Source of the DNA: Pseudaeromonas sp041911695
GTDB lineage: Bacteria; Pseudomonadota; Gammaproteobacteria; Enterobacterales; Aeromonadaceae
NCBI GenBank assembly: GCA_041911695.1
Contig: JAYROM010000144.1
Coordinates: 1-64,000 of the forward strand
Direction of reading: 5' to 3'
Length of the DNA stretch: 64,000 nt
A model generated the notes under the pieces. The model saw only the letters and a program-made list of their open reading frames with translations. It did no database searches and was not told the DNA's origin. Each line of letters starts with the position of its first letter. Position 1 is the first letter of the stretch. Both the position numbers and the translations under genes were made by a program. Below are positions 34,066 through 43,164 of the stretch, piece after piece.

Positions 34066-35057
34066 TCCAGGCCTCCGAACTGTCGCCGGATGGCGACCAC
34101 CTTATTGCTCCCCTGTCGTTTGAACAGGGTGGTAAACGCCAGCTGCAAATCATCCAGCTCGATTTTCATACGCGCCTCAAAATAACTGCTTTTGATGACG
34201 ATGGCGCCTGAGAAGGCGGTTTTCTCATCGCTGCTAAGACCGCTCATGGCCGAGGTAATCGCCGACTCGCTCTTGAAGGTCACCAGATCTTCCCAGCCAT
34301 CGGTGGGACGGGCGGCCAACAATTCCTGCGCCGACTGCAGCGACAGTTTACCCAGCAGCAGCGCCGACAGCAGCGCGGCCTGTCCCGTTTTCACCGTATT
34401 GATATTCACGGCCAACTCAGTGGTCGGGATGGTGCAGACATAGGGCAACAGTTTGCGGTACACCTTGCTACTCACCCCGCGCACGGTACGCAGCTCGCTG
34501 ACATCGGCCATCGACTGATTGGCCGCCAGATAGGGCACCTTCAGTGACTGATACCAGGCATCCTCAGCACCATACCCGGAGCTCATCTCATCATTGCTGT
34601 CGACCCAGTCGGCGACCGAGGCCGCCACTTGCTCGGCCTGGCTGTCCTCCACCCCCACCACCCCCAGCAGACTCTTGAACACCGAGGTGACATAGGCCAG
34701 CTTGGTGGTATCCGTGGTGGCAAAGGCATTCAGATTAAAACAGGCCTGGGCATCGCGGATGCCGCCAGTCAGGGTCGAGTCGCCAATCGGGAACACCTGA
34801 TTTTCCCGCGCCCAGTATTGGCTGAGATAGGTGCGGGTCGGGCTATCCTTGATATCTTGATTCAGCACCTTGGCCACCAGCGCTTCCGAGCCGATGGCAT
34901 ACCACTTGGCCTGCTCCATATTGACCACATTACGGCTACGCAACAGGCTGCTTTGGAAGCGGCTGCTGATCGAGGCTGCCACCACCATCATCAGTGCCAG
35001 AATCAGCATGACCACCAGCAGGGCCACCCCACGTTGAGCAGGCATCGACGACCTCAT
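34062..35057 (-). CDS. gspK: Type II secretion minor pseudopilin K
   Basis: Largest minor pseudopilin, which caps the pseudopilus tip with GspI and GspJ. It has 331 residues. The short leader ends at RG before VALLVVMLILALMMVVAASI. The +5 glutamate is missing, as usual in GspK. The T2SSK domain follows, with acidic segments such as DWVDSNDEMSSGYGAEDAWY that bind calcium in characterised relatives. Overlaps gspJ and gspL by 4 bases. Confidence 0.94.
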   Translation of the reverse strand: MRSSMPAQRGVALLVVMLILALMMVVAASISSRFQSSLLRSRNVVNMEQAKWYAIGSEALVAKVLNQDIKDSPTRTYLSQYWARENQVFPIGDSTLTGGIRDAQACFNLNAFATTDTTKLAYVTSVFKSLLGVVGVEDSQAEQVAASVADWVDSNDEMSSGYGAEDAWYQSLKVPYLAANQSMADVSELRTVRGVSSKVYRKLLPYVCTIPTTELAVNINTVKTGQAALLSALLLGKLSLQSAQELLAARPTDGWEDLVTFKSESAITSAMSGLSSDEKTAFSGAIVIKSSYFEARMKIELDDLQLAFTTLFKRQGSNKVVAIRRQFGGLE

Positions 35058-35749
35058 GTGCTGCTCCCGGCAATCAGGAACACCCGACGCACGTCGCCGT
35101 AATCATCCAGTGTCAGCTGAATTTCGATCCCCTTGGGCAGGGTGGTGGGTTTACTCCAGGTGGAGACCCACTGCCCGCTGCTATAGAAGCGCAGGCGAAA
35201 GGCACTCACCTTGTCCAGCAACGGGGTCACCGTCGGCTCGGTCCCCACCGCCGGATCCAGATAGCTGTAGCTGAGTCGCTCCAGCGTATTGTTGCGCAGA
35301 CGATAGGCAACCCGCTGTAACTGCGAACGTGGCAGCTGACCAGAGGGGTTGAGCCATCCATTGCGTACAAACGCCACCGACCAGTCATCACTCTGCAGCT
35401 GAAACTGCGCCGCGGTGAATACGGCAGTGCTGGTTTCACCATTGTCGCGGGTGGTGCGCTCGGTGATCTGGCTGAAGTCGCGCTCCATCACATTGAAGAC
35501 CCGCTGCAACGTGGCCAGTCGTTCGCTGCGATCGCGCATCACCTCATCATTGCGCATCACCCCTTGCAGCACCTGATAGGCGCCAAGGCTCAGGCTGGCC
35601 ATGACCAGCAGGGCGACCAGCACCTCAATCAAGGTGAAGCCCTGCTCGCTGCGCGGCCGCCGCGACCGTGCATTAACGGGAGACCTCGCTGCGTTCACGG
35701 GAGACATAAGTGCGTTAACGGGAGACATAGCTACGTCAACGGGAGACAT
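35054..35749 (-). CDS. gspJ: Type II secretion minor pseudopilin J with repeat-extended leader
   Basis: Minor pseudopilin of the tip complex. The prepilin site is SEQG before FTLIEVLVALLVMASLSLGA. Ahead of it lie four tandem heptapeptides (MSPVDVA, MSPVNAL, MSPVNAA, RSPVNAR) encoded by a 21-bp repeat that runs into gspI. Three ATGs are possible: 35749 (231 residues, 37-residue leader, overlapping gspI by 14 bases), 35728 (224 residues, 7 bases past the gspI stop) and 35707 (217 residues). None has a clear Shine-Dalgarno, so translation probably depends on gspI. I list the first. The mature part looks normal. Confidence 0.85.
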   Translation of the reverse strand: MSPVDVAMSPVNALMSPVNAARSPVNARSRRPRSEQGFTLIEVLVALLVMASLSLGAYQVLQGVMRNDEVMRDRSERLATLQRVFNVMERDFSQITERTTRDNGETSTAVFTAAQFQLQSDDWSVAFVRNGWLNPSGQLPRSQLQRVAYRLRNNTLERLSYSYLDPAVGTEPTVTPLLDKVSAFRLRFYSSGQWVSTWSKPTTLPKGIEIQLTLDDYGDVRRVFLIAGSST

Positions 35750-35760
35750 AAGTACGTAAC
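35677..35760. repeat. 21-bp tandem repeat, 4 units, at the gspI-gspJ junction
   Basis: Four head-to-tail 21-bp units start at 35677, 35698, 35719 and 35740, each beginning CGGGAGAC on the plus strand. The unit nearest gspI encodes the gspI C-terminus (RTYVSR); the others lie within the gspJ leader. The unit is seven codons, so copy number can change without breaking gspJ. Confidence 0.93.
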
Positions 35761-36098
35761 GTGGCGCGGGCATTGGCTGCTGCCTCTTCGGTCCGCACCT
35801 CCACATCCAGCGCGCGGAAGCTATCATCATTGGTTTCCACCCCTTGCCAGCGCCAGTACCAGGTTCGCCCTGCCATGTTTTCCTGCCCCTTGGTCCAGTC
35901 GGTGCCGGGCCAGCGTTTGGCCAGCGTCAGCTCCGCCAACTGGTTATCCGCCACCCAGGTCGCCAGGGTCTTCTCTTCCATATCGCCGAGTGCCACCATT
36001 TGACCGGTCACGGTACGCACCAAGGCCAGGCCGGCCAGCGCAAATACCGCCAACGCAACCAGTACCTCCAGCAGTGTCATGCCCCGTGCCGGTCTCAT
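35736..36098 (-). CDS. gspI: Type II secretion minor pseudopilin I
   Basis: Minor pseudopilin that starts tip-complex assembly with GspJ. It has 120 residues, with leader MRPARG cut before MTLLEVLVALAVFALAGLAL; methionine at +1 is typical of GspI, and the +5 glutamate is present. The C-terminus ATLRTYVSR is encoded by the first copy of the 21-bp repeat. It starts 5 bases after gspH and overlaps the upstream gspJ ATG by 14 bases. Confidence 0.94.
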   Translation of the reverse strand: MRPARGMTLLEVLVALAVFALAGLALVRTVTGQMVALGDMEEKTLATWVADNQLAELTLAKRWPGTDWTKGQENMAGRTWYWRWQGVETNDDSFRALDVEVRTEEAAANARATLRTYVSR

Positions 36099-36103
36099 GA
36101 TGA

Positions 36104-36757
36104 TTACTCCTTGCTGATCGCAGCCAGCGCCGCACGATCCAGCGCTTCGACCTTGCCAGTCTCGTCGCCACGGATCTGCACCAGATAGGGCTGGCTATCG
36201 CTGCCGCTGTCAGCCGCCGCCGTCAGCGTCAGCTCAAACGGGGTGATCTCATTCCCCGGCAGCAGCAGGATCTGCGGCGCCAGGTCACTGTCATCCCCAC
36301 TGCGGGCAAACCAGTCCTGCTTCTCGACGCCGAGGGTCCGGCTTTCGTTGTCCAACGTCAGCCCCCCCAACGACAAATCCACTTGGGTTCCGGTCGGGAA
36401 GGTCCCCTCCGTGACCACCTTGTCTTTGACATAGGGGATCCAGAGTTGGTCATCCCATTCAGTGGCAATCGCGGTCTTCTGTTGCTCGACCGGGACATCG
36501 GCCTTGCGAGCGCGCACCATAAAACGGTAACCGGTCTTGTCGACCCGCAGGGCAATCACCCGCCCCTCGAGCACCGCCTGTTCCGACAGCTGCTGCACCA
36601 CTGCCGTCAGCCGGGTTGCCTGGGTCCGTAAATCATCCTGGCCACCAGGCGCCAGACCGGGGATCGACAGCACCACAATCCCCACCGCACAGCCGATGAT
36701 GACAATCACCAGCATAATTTCGATCAGGGTGAACCCCCGATGTTGAACGCGCTTCAA
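36104..36757 (-). CDS. gspH: Type II secretion minor pseudopilin H
   Basis: Minor pseudopilin linking the tip to the GspG shaft. It has 217 residues, slightly long for the family. The leader MKRVQHRG precedes FTLIEIMLVIVIIGCAVGIV with Glu at +5, and the GspH domain follows with a longer C-terminal region. Nine bases after gspG and 5 before gspI. Confidence 0.93.
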   Translation of the reverse strand: MKRVQHRGFTLIEIMLVIVIIGCAVGIVVLSIPGLAPGGQDDLRTQATRLTAVVQQLSEQAVLEGRVIALRVDKTGYRFMVRARKADVPVEQQKTAIATEWDDQLWIPYVKDKVVTEGTFPTGTQVDLSLGGLTLDNESRTLGVEKQDWFARSGDDSDLAPQILLLPGNEITPFELTLTAAADSGSDSQPYLVQIRGDETGKVEALDRAALAAISKE

Positions 36758-36766
36758 TGTGTCGCC

Positions 36767-37195
36767 TTACTTATCCATGTTCCAGTTGCCGATGTCGTCA
36801 TCGGTGCCCGCTTCGCCATCCAGGCCAGTGGAGAAGACATCGATCTTGCCGTGTTCTCCCGGGCTCAGCAGTTGATAGGCATTGCCCCACGGGTCCTTGG
36901 GCAGACGCTTGATATAACCGCCATCACGATAGTTACGCGGCTCCGGCTCACTGTTCGGCTTGTTGACCAGCGACTCCAGCCCCTGTTCAGTGGTTGGATA
37001 ACGGCTGTTATCCAGCTTGTACATATCCAGCGCATTCTCCAGTGCCACGATATCCGTGACCGCCTTTTGCCGGTCGGCCTTCTCCTTGTTGCCCATCAGG
37101 TTGGGCACCACGATACTGGCCAGAATGCCGAGGATCACAATAACCACCATGATTTCCAGCAACGTGAAACCGCGTTGCGCCTGTCTGTTTCGCAT
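36767..37195 (-). CDS. gspG: Type II secretion major pseudopilin G
   Basis: Major pseudopilin that builds the periplasmic shaft pushing substrates through GspD. It has 142 residues. The leader MRNRQAQRG is cut before FTLLEIMVVIVILGILASIV; the calcium-binding C-terminal loop DVFSTGLDGEAGTDDDIGNW is intact. It follows gspF by 40 bases, the largest gap inside the operon, consistent with a separate, stronger ribosome site for this abundant subunit. Confidence 0.97.
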   Translation of the reverse strand: MRNRQAQRGFTLLEIMVVIVILGILASIVVPNLMGNKEKADRQKAVTDIVALENALDMYKLDNSRYPTTEQGLESLVNKPNSEPEPRNYRDGGYIKRLPKDPWGNAYQLLSPGEHGKIDVFSTGLDGEAGTDDDIGNWNMDK

Positions 37196-37235
37196 ACATC
37201 CTCCTGGTCAGACAAAAAATGGCTACCGCTGGCTA

Positions 37236-38456
37236 TCAGCGGCTAATCATATTATTCAGGTCCATCAGCGGCTGCAGGATAGAGACCACAATCCCGAGCA
37301 CCACCACCGCCATGGTGACCACCAGCAACGGCTCGAACACGCCGAGCGCCATGTTGACCTGGCCTTCAAATTCACGATCCTGGTTATCGGCCGCCCGCTC
37401 GAGCATGCCATCCAGCTCCCCTGAGCGCTCGCCGGAGGCGATCATGTGCAGCATCATCGGCGGAAACAGCCGGGTCTGCTCCAGCGCCGCACGCAGACTG
37501 CTGCCCTCGCGCACATGGCCGGCAGCCTCTGTCAGGCAGGCGCGCGCAAAGTCGTTGGTCAGCACCTCGCCACTGATGCGCATCCCCTCCAGCAACGGCA
37601 CCGCGCTGGAGTTGAGAATACTCAGCGTGCGCGCATAACGGGCGGTATTCAGCCCGCGACTGACCCGGCCAATCACCGGCAGACGCAGCACCTGGCGATG
37701 CCAGCCGCGCCGGCGGTCGGCATCCTTGACCCACCAGCGCCAGAACAGCACCAGACCCGCCAGCAGCATCAGCAGCCACAGTCCGTAATCACGCACAAAG
37801 TCGCTACAGCCCATCAGGATGCGGGTCGACAGCGGCAATTGTTGTTTCATATGTACAAACTGCTCAACCACCTTGGGCACCACCGAGGAGAGCAGGATGG
37901 CAATCACGCCCACCGCGACCAGGGTCAGCACCACCGGATAGATCATCGCCTGCATCAATTTGCTCTTCATATGCTGGCGCTGTTCGGTGTAGTCGGCGAG
38001 ACGGTTGAGCACGATATCGAGGTGGCCAGACTTTTCGCCGGCCGCCACCATGGCGCGATACAGTTGATCAAAGATCGACGGGAAGGCGGCCATTGCATCG
38101 GCCAGACTGTGGCCTTCAACCACCTTGCTGCGCACGGCGGCCATCAGCGTCCGGTGACGGGGCTTATCGCACTGCTGGGCGACCGCCTTGAGTGCCTCCT
38201 CAATCGGCAGTGCGGCGGCGACCAGGGTGGCCAACTGACGGGTCACCAGTGCCAACTCGCCGGTGCTCATCGAGGGGCGCAACAGTGCAAAGCCGGTCGC
38301 CTCACGGCGCACCTTCTCGGTGCTCTCCGTGACCTCCAGCGGGGTCAGCCCCTGCTCACGCAGGATCTGACGCACCTGACGGGCCGAATCCGCCTCCTGG
38401 ACACCCTGCTTGCGCCGCCCCTTACTGTCGAGCGCCTGGTATTCGTAGGCGGCCAT
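37236..38456 (-). CDS. gspF: Type II secretion inner-membrane platform protein F
   Basis: Polytopic platform protein with two GspF domains (about residues 70-190 and 270-395) and three membrane helices. It has 406 residues, standard for the family. The N-terminus MAAYEYQALDSKGRRKQGVQ and the motif GEKSGHLDIVLNRLADYTEQ are typical, with the second copy GERSGELDGMLERAADNQDR. It starts one base after the gspE stop. Confidence 0.96.
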   Translation of the reverse strand: MAAYEYQALDSKGRRKQGVQEADSARQVRQILREQGLTPLEVTESTEKVRREATGFALLRPSMSTGELALVTRQLATLVAAALPIEEALKAVAQQCDKPRHRTLMAAVRSKVVEGHSLADAMAAFPSIFDQLYRAMVAAGEKSGHLDIVLNRLADYTEQRQHMKSKLMQAMIYPVVLTLVAVGVIAILLSSVVPKVVEQFVHMKQQLPLSTRILMGCSDFVRDYGLWLLMLLAGLVLFWRWWVKDADRRRGWHRQVLRLPVIGRVSRGLNTARYARTLSILNSSAVPLLEGMRISGEVLTNDFARACLTEAAGHVREGSSLRAALEQTRLFPPMMLHMIASGERSGELDGMLERAADNQDREFEGQVNMALGVFEPLLVVTMAVVVLGIVVSILQPLMDLNNMISR

Positions 38457-38457
38457 C

Positions 38458-40026
38458 TTAGTCCTCCCGCGTCACACGCAGCACTTCTTCCAGGCTGGTG
38501 ACCCCGGCCAGCACCTTGTCCATGCCGTCACGACGGATGCTCGGGGTGTGGTTACGGATCAGACGCTCAATCGCCATTTCACCGGATTCAGCGTGGATCG
38601 CCTCGCGCACTGACTCATCCACCAGCAACAACTCATGAATACCCGTACGACCGCGATAGCCGGTCTGGTTACAGGCCTCACAACCGCAGGCGCGATAGAC
38701 GGTGACTGCCGCGTCAGGGGCCACATCCAGCACCTCACGCTCCTGTGCGCTCGGCTGATAGCCAATGCGGCAAGCCGGACACAGGGTGCGCACCAGACGC
38801 TGCGCCAGCACGGCAAGTAGCGAGGTCGACAACAGAAACGGCTCGATGCCCATGTCCCGCAAACGGGTGACCGCACCGATGGCGGTATTGGTATGCAGGG
38901 TTGACATCACCAGGTGACCGGTCAACGACGCCTGCACGGCAATTTGCGCGGTTTCGAGGTCACGGATTTCGCCGACCATCACCACATCCGGGTCCTGACG
39001 CAGAATCGCACGCAGGCCACGGGCAAAGGTCATGTCCACCTTGGGATTGACCTGGGTCTGGCCGATGCCTTCCAGGTCATATTCGATAGGGTCTTCGACG
39101 GTGAGGATATTGCGGTCGCGTGAGTTGATCTCCGACAGCGCCGCATACAGGGTGGTCGACTTACCCGAGCCGGTCGGCCCAGTGACCAGAATAATGCCGT
39201 GCGGTTTGCGGATCAGCGAGGAGATGTGCTCACGGTTACGCTTGGTCATCCCCAGCTGTTTGAGCTCAAGACGCACATTGTTCTTGTCGAGCAGACGCAG
39301 CACCACGCGCTCACCATAACTCGACGGCATGGTTGACACACGCACGTCGACTGCCCGGCCGCCAATACGCAATGCGATACGACCATCCTGCGGGATACGC
39401 TTCTCGGCAATATCCAGCCGTGCCATGACCTTGATACGCGACACCAGCAACGAGGCCAGCTTGCGTTGCGGACGCAGGATTTCGCGCAACACGCCATCGA
39501 TTCGGAAACGGATCACCAGGTGGCGTTCAAACGTCTCGATATGAATATCCGACGCCTCCTCCTTGATCGCTTCGCTGAGCATGGCATTAATCAGGCGGAT
39601 GATCGGCGCGTCATCCTCGGCATCGAGTAGATCCTCATTCTCCGGCAGCTCTTCGGCCAGCGTAAAGAAGTCCACCTCGTTACCGATATCCTCCATCAGT
39701 TGGCGTGCTTCAGACGAATCGCGCTGATAGCTGGCCATCAGATGCTCATCAAACGCCTCGCCTTCGAGCGTCTCCACCACAAACGGCGCCCCAGCCACCC
39801 GGCGCGCCTCAAGCAGGGTTTGCGTGGTCACCCCGGGGCGCACCAACAGGTACAAGCCGTCGGCACGCTCCTCAAGGATCACCCCGCGGTCGCGGGCAAA
39901 GGCGAACGGCAGGCGGACCGCGCTATCCACGCCCTCCACCGCTGCGCTGTCCGGCACGCCATCCCGTGGGGCATCGACGCCATCACCCATCGCGGCGACG
40001 CTGGCGGAGGTCAGTGCGCTATTCAT
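38458..40026 (-). CDS. gspE: Type II secretion assembly ATPase E
   Basis: Cytoplasmic hexameric ATPase that powers pseudopilus assembly, held at the membrane by GspL. It has 522 residues. Walker A GPTGSGKS is at 283-290, the Asp box/Walker B region DPDVVMVGEIRD at 345-356, and the zinc-binding tetracysteine at C416, C419, C449 and C452. The first 40 residues form a low-complexity extension; a second ATG at codon 13 is possible. Overlaps gspD by 4 bases. Confidence 0.96.
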   Translation of the reverse strand: MNSALTSASVAAMGDGVDAPRDGVPDSAAVEGVDSAVRLPFAFARDRGVILEERADGLYLLVRPGVTTQTLLEARRVAGAPFVVETLEGEAFDEHLMASYQRDSSEARQLMEDIGNEVDFFTLAEELPENEDLLDAEDDAPIIRLINAMLSEAIKEEASDIHIETFERHLVIRFRIDGVLREILRPQRKLASLLVSRIKVMARLDIAEKRIPQDGRIALRIGGRAVDVRVSTMPSSYGERVVLRLLDKNNVRLELKQLGMTKRNREHISSLIRKPHGIILVTGPTGSGKSTTLYAALSEINSRDRNILTVEDPIEYDLEGIGQTQVNPKVDMTFARGLRAILRQDPDVVMVGEIRDLETAQIAVQASLTGHLVMSTLHTNTAIGAVTRLRDMGIEPFLLSTSLLAVLAQRLVRTLCPACRIGYQPSAQEREVLDVAPDAAVTVYRACGCEACNQTGYRGRTGIHELLLVDESVREAIHAESGEMAIERLIRNHTPSIRRDGMDKVLAGVTSLEEVLRVTRED

Positions 40027-42065
40027 TGTGCCGGTCTCAGGAAGGTCGACCGGGCGGACGAGGCGGCGCTCTGCTGATTCTTGCTCATGTTATCAATCAT
40101 CTGCTGCACCTCAGGCGACACGATCGCGTCCTTGTCCGGTTCCGGGTAGGCCTGCAGCTGTGGCGTCGACAGGTCCGGCATCAGGCGCAGCCCCTTGCTG
40201 GCGCGTTCGAGCTGTTCAGCACGGAACATGGTGTACTTGTTATTCGAAATCCCGGTATAAGTCACCGGATCACGCAGGATGGTCGGACGGATAAACACCA
40301 TCAGGTTACGCTTGGTCTTATCGCTCTTGGTCGACTTGAACAGCTCACCGACCACCGGGATATCGCCGAGCAATGGCACCTTGGAGACCACCTCATTGGT
40401 CTTCTCGTCGAGCAGACCGCCAAGGACAATGGTTTCGCCGCTCTTCACCAGTACCGAGTTCTTGATGGTACGCACGTTAAAGGTCGAGCCCAGGCTGCTG
40501 CTGGTGGTGGTGGAATCGACGCTGGAAACCTCCTGCTCGATATCCAGCATCACCGAATCCCCTTCGTTGATCTGCGGCTTGAACTTGAGCTTGGTGCCGA
40601 CCGTCTTGCGCTCAACCGTGTTGTAGACGGTACTGCTGTCGGTCGAGGTCTGGGTCCCGGTCAGCACCGGCACTTCCTGACCGACATTGAACTCGGCCTC
40701 CTGGTTGTCCATGGTGGCCAGACTTGGAGTCGCCAACACATCGTTCTTGGTATCGGAACGCAATGCGGTCACCAATCCAAACCAGTCGCCGTGGTAGAAG
40801 CCGAGCGCGGCACCGGACAGACCCGCCACCGTCGAGGTACTGCTGGTACTTGGATCCGAGCTCTTGTAATCCAGATAGGTGGTCACCCCGATATTCGACG
40901 AGGTGCTGTCGGCAAACTGCACCATACCGGCATTGGTATTCCCCCACTGCACGCCGAGTTGCGCCGCATTGCTGCTGGTCAACTCAACGATGATGGCTTC
41001 AACCAGCACCTGGGCACGACGGATATCCAACCGGCCGAGGATCTTCTCCATCTCCTGCATCATGTCCGGCTGCGCGGTGATAATCAGTGAGTTGGTCTGC
41101 TCGTCGGCTTCAATGCTTACCTTCTTGTCGGCGGTGATCCCCCCGCTGCCGGCCGAGGCCTGGGTGGTGGTACCGCCCTTGCCGGTCTGGATACTCTTGC
41201 TGACCCCGGTCAGCACATCGACCAGATTCTTGGCCTTGGCATACTTGAGATAGAAGACGCGGGTATTACCCTGGCTCTCCTGATCCTTATCCAGCTGGCG
41301 GATCATCTGGATCACACGCTGACGTGCCTTGGGCTCGCCGGAGATCACCACCGCATTGGTGCGCTCATCAGCCACCACTTTCGGCGTCAGCAACGAACTG
41401 CTGCCCCCCTGTTTGTCATCCTTGGTCAGCGCGGTCACCAGACGCACGATCTCCGCGGCCGAGGCAAAACGCAGACGAATGATGTCAACATCCTGGTCAC
41501 CGGCCTTGTCGACGCGATGTACGATCTCGACCAGACGGTTGACCACCATGGCACGGCCGGTAATCAGCAGCACATTGGAGGGTTCATAATGCACGACGTT
41601 GCCGCCACCGGCATTGTCATTCAGCTGGCGCAACAAGGGGGCCAGTTCGCGCACCGAGACGTTGCGCACCGGCACCACGCGGGTCACCATCTCGTCGCCT
41701 GAGCCCGGTTTGGCGTCATCCACCACCGGTACCCCAGAGGTCTTAGCGGTGTTGGAGCGCACCACCTTGACCACCCCACTGTCCATCGGCACCACGGCAA
41801 AGCCATACACGTCGAGCACGCTCAAGAAAAATTGGTAGTACTGCTCTTCATTCAGCAGGTCATAGCTACGCACATTGATTTTGCCGCGTACCGCCGGATC
41901 GACAATGATGGTCTTGTTCAGGTTGCGGCCGACGGTATTGATGAATTCCTGAATGTCGGTGTTCTTGAAACTGGCAGAAAACTCCGCCGCCTGGCTGCAT
42001 GGCGCCCCCAGCAGGGCGGCAACGAGAATGCCAGCCAATACAGAACGTGTACCCTTGATGTGCAT
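40023..42065 (-). CDS. gspD: Type II secretion outer-membrane secretin D
   Basis: Forms the 15-mer outer-membrane channel. The ATG at 42063-42065 (MHIKGTRSVLAGILVAALLG) starts a signal peptide cut near CSQA/AEF; 680 residues, as in ExeD. N0 and repeated N1-N3 domains occupy about residues 28-330, and the secretin core follows with VPVLTGTQTS and VPLLGDIPVVGELFKSTKSD, ending in a short S-domain-like tail. 28 bases after gspC. No pilotin gene is in this window. Confidence 0.96.
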   Translation of the reverse strand: MHIKGTRSVLAGILVAALLGAPCSQAAEFSASFKNTDIQEFINTVGRNLNKTIIVDPAVRGKINVRSYDLLNEEQYYQFFLSVLDVYGFAVVPMDSGVVKVVRSNTAKTSGVPVVDDAKPGSGDEMVTRVVPVRNVSVRELAPLLRQLNDNAGGGNVVHYEPSNVLLITGRAMVVNRLVEIVHRVDKAGDQDVDIIRLRFASAAEIVRLVTALTKDDKQGGSSSLLTPKVVADERTNAVVISGEPKARQRVIQMIRQLDKDQESQGNTRVFYLKYAKAKNLVDVLTGVSKSIQTGKGGTTTQASAGSGGITADKKVSIEADEQTNSLIITAQPDMMQEMEKILGRLDIRRAQVLVEAIIVELTSSNAAQLGVQWGNTNAGMVQFADSTSSNIGVTTYLDYKSSDPSTSSTSTVAGLSGAALGFYHGDWFGLVTALRSDTKNDVLATPSLATMDNQEAEFNVGQEVPVLTGTQTSTDSSTVYNTVERKTVGTKLKFKPQINEGDSVMLDIEQEVSSVDSTTTSSSLGSTFNVRTIKNSVLVKSGETIVLGGLLDEKTNEVVSKVPLLGDIPVVGELFKSTKSDKTKRNLMVFIRPTILRDPVTYTGISNNKYTMFRAEQLERASKGLRLMPDLSTPQLQAYPEPDKDAIVSPEVQQMIDNMSKNQQSAASSARSTFLRPAQ

Positions 42066-42093
42066 TAACGCCTCGACTCCGCGGTGCTGGCCT

Positions 42094-42966
42094 CTATTGC
42101 GCCAGATTGATATATACATCCTGTTGCTGGCCATTTCGCTCCAGCGTCAGGGTCATCTCGGTCATGTTGGGTAATTGATTCATGATCTGCATTGCCTGAC
42201 CAGTGTCGCGCAGATCGTAGCCATTGATGGCCACGGCCAGATCATTGGCCTGCAAACCCAAACGGCTAAAGAAGCCGGGATCTTTGCCTGGATTGACCCG
42301 ATACCCAGAAAGCTTGTCGCCGTTCATCACCGGCGAAATGTTGACATAATCCAGCAGTTTGCCCGGATCCTTGACCAGATCATCGCGCAAGGCGTGCAGG
42401 TCCGGCCCATTGGCCGGCGGCGGTCCAGGCGGGGCGGCACCGGCCGGTGCCGCCTTATAGGTCTCACCATCCAGCATCAGGGTTTCGTCCTGCCCCTGGT
42501 TATCAATGATCACCCGATCGGGCTGTACGGCGCGCAACTTGGCACGCGTTCCATGAATGGTTTCCCCAGGGCCGTAGGTACTTTCATCTCCGGCACTGAG
42601 AATAATGGCGATGGAGCGGCTGGGTACGGTACTGGCCAGCACCCCGGTCAGGGTCAGGTTAAGTTTGGTACGCGGGGCATTGCCATCGGTCGGTCGCGGC
42701 GGTGGCAACACGGCGGCCGCATTCTCCGCCTTGCCAAACAGCGTCAACGCCAGCAAGGGACCCGGATCCAGCGGTGCCGGGGCCGGCCCGCGCGCCACAG
42801 GCAGGTTTAACGGCGCGGACTTGGCGGCAGGGGCTGGCAACAGACGCCAGGTCAGCGTCGCCAATTGCTGACAGGCCAGCACCAGCAGTATCAGCATGAT
42901 CAACTGACTGCTGCGGCTGACTGGCAACCAGCGTGCCCAGCGTCGCATTGCATCCCGTTCCAACAT
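42094..42966 (-). CDS. gspC: Type II secretion inner-membrane protein C
   Basis: Connects the inner-membrane platform to the secretin and helps choose substrates. It has 290 residues, with a short cytoplasmic start, a membrane helix near residues 21-41, a Pro/Ala-rich linker, the homology region (LTGVLASTVPSRSIAIILSA) that binds GspD N0, and a C-terminal PDZ domain (YRVNPGKDPGFFSRLGLQAN onward). First gene of gspC-N; its promoter must lie in the 198-base gap shared with hslR. Confidence 0.94.
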   Translation of the reverse strand: MLERDAMRRWARWLPVSRSSQLIMLILLVLACQQLATLTWRLLPAPAAKSAPLNLPVARGPAPAPLDPGPLLALTLFGKAENAAAVLPPPRPTDGNAPRTKLNLTLTGVLASTVPSRSIAIILSAGDESTYGPGETIHGTRAKLRAVQPDRVIIDNQGQDETLMLDGETYKAAPAGAAPPGPPPANGPDLHALRDDLVKDPGKLLDYVNISPVMNGDKLSGYRVNPGKDPGFFSRLGLQANDLAVAINGYDLRDTGQAMQIMNQLPNMTEMTLTLERNGQQQDVYINLAQ

Positions 42967-43125
42967 CTTTTCCTGCCTAAAGGCGGCGTAGCCGCTCGTG
43001 ACCCATTTTGCAAGTCAGGTATTCTTACCTGTAGCGATGGAACTGACAACCGCCCTGACCTCACGCAATGACAAATTCATGAATGGCGCCACTTAAATTG
43101 ATGAAACCTGACATGGTTTATCCTC

Positions 43126-43134
43126 TGGTATACT
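43126..43134 (+). promoter_or_regulatory. hslR promoter, extended -10
   Basis: TGG followed by TATACT (43129-43134), with CTGACA 15 bases upstream. It is 31 bases ahead of the hslR ATG. No separate heat-shock sigma-32 box was recognised with confidence. Confidence 0.55.
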
Positions 43135-43164
43135 CTCTTTTTCATCAGATACAGGAGCGCCAGG

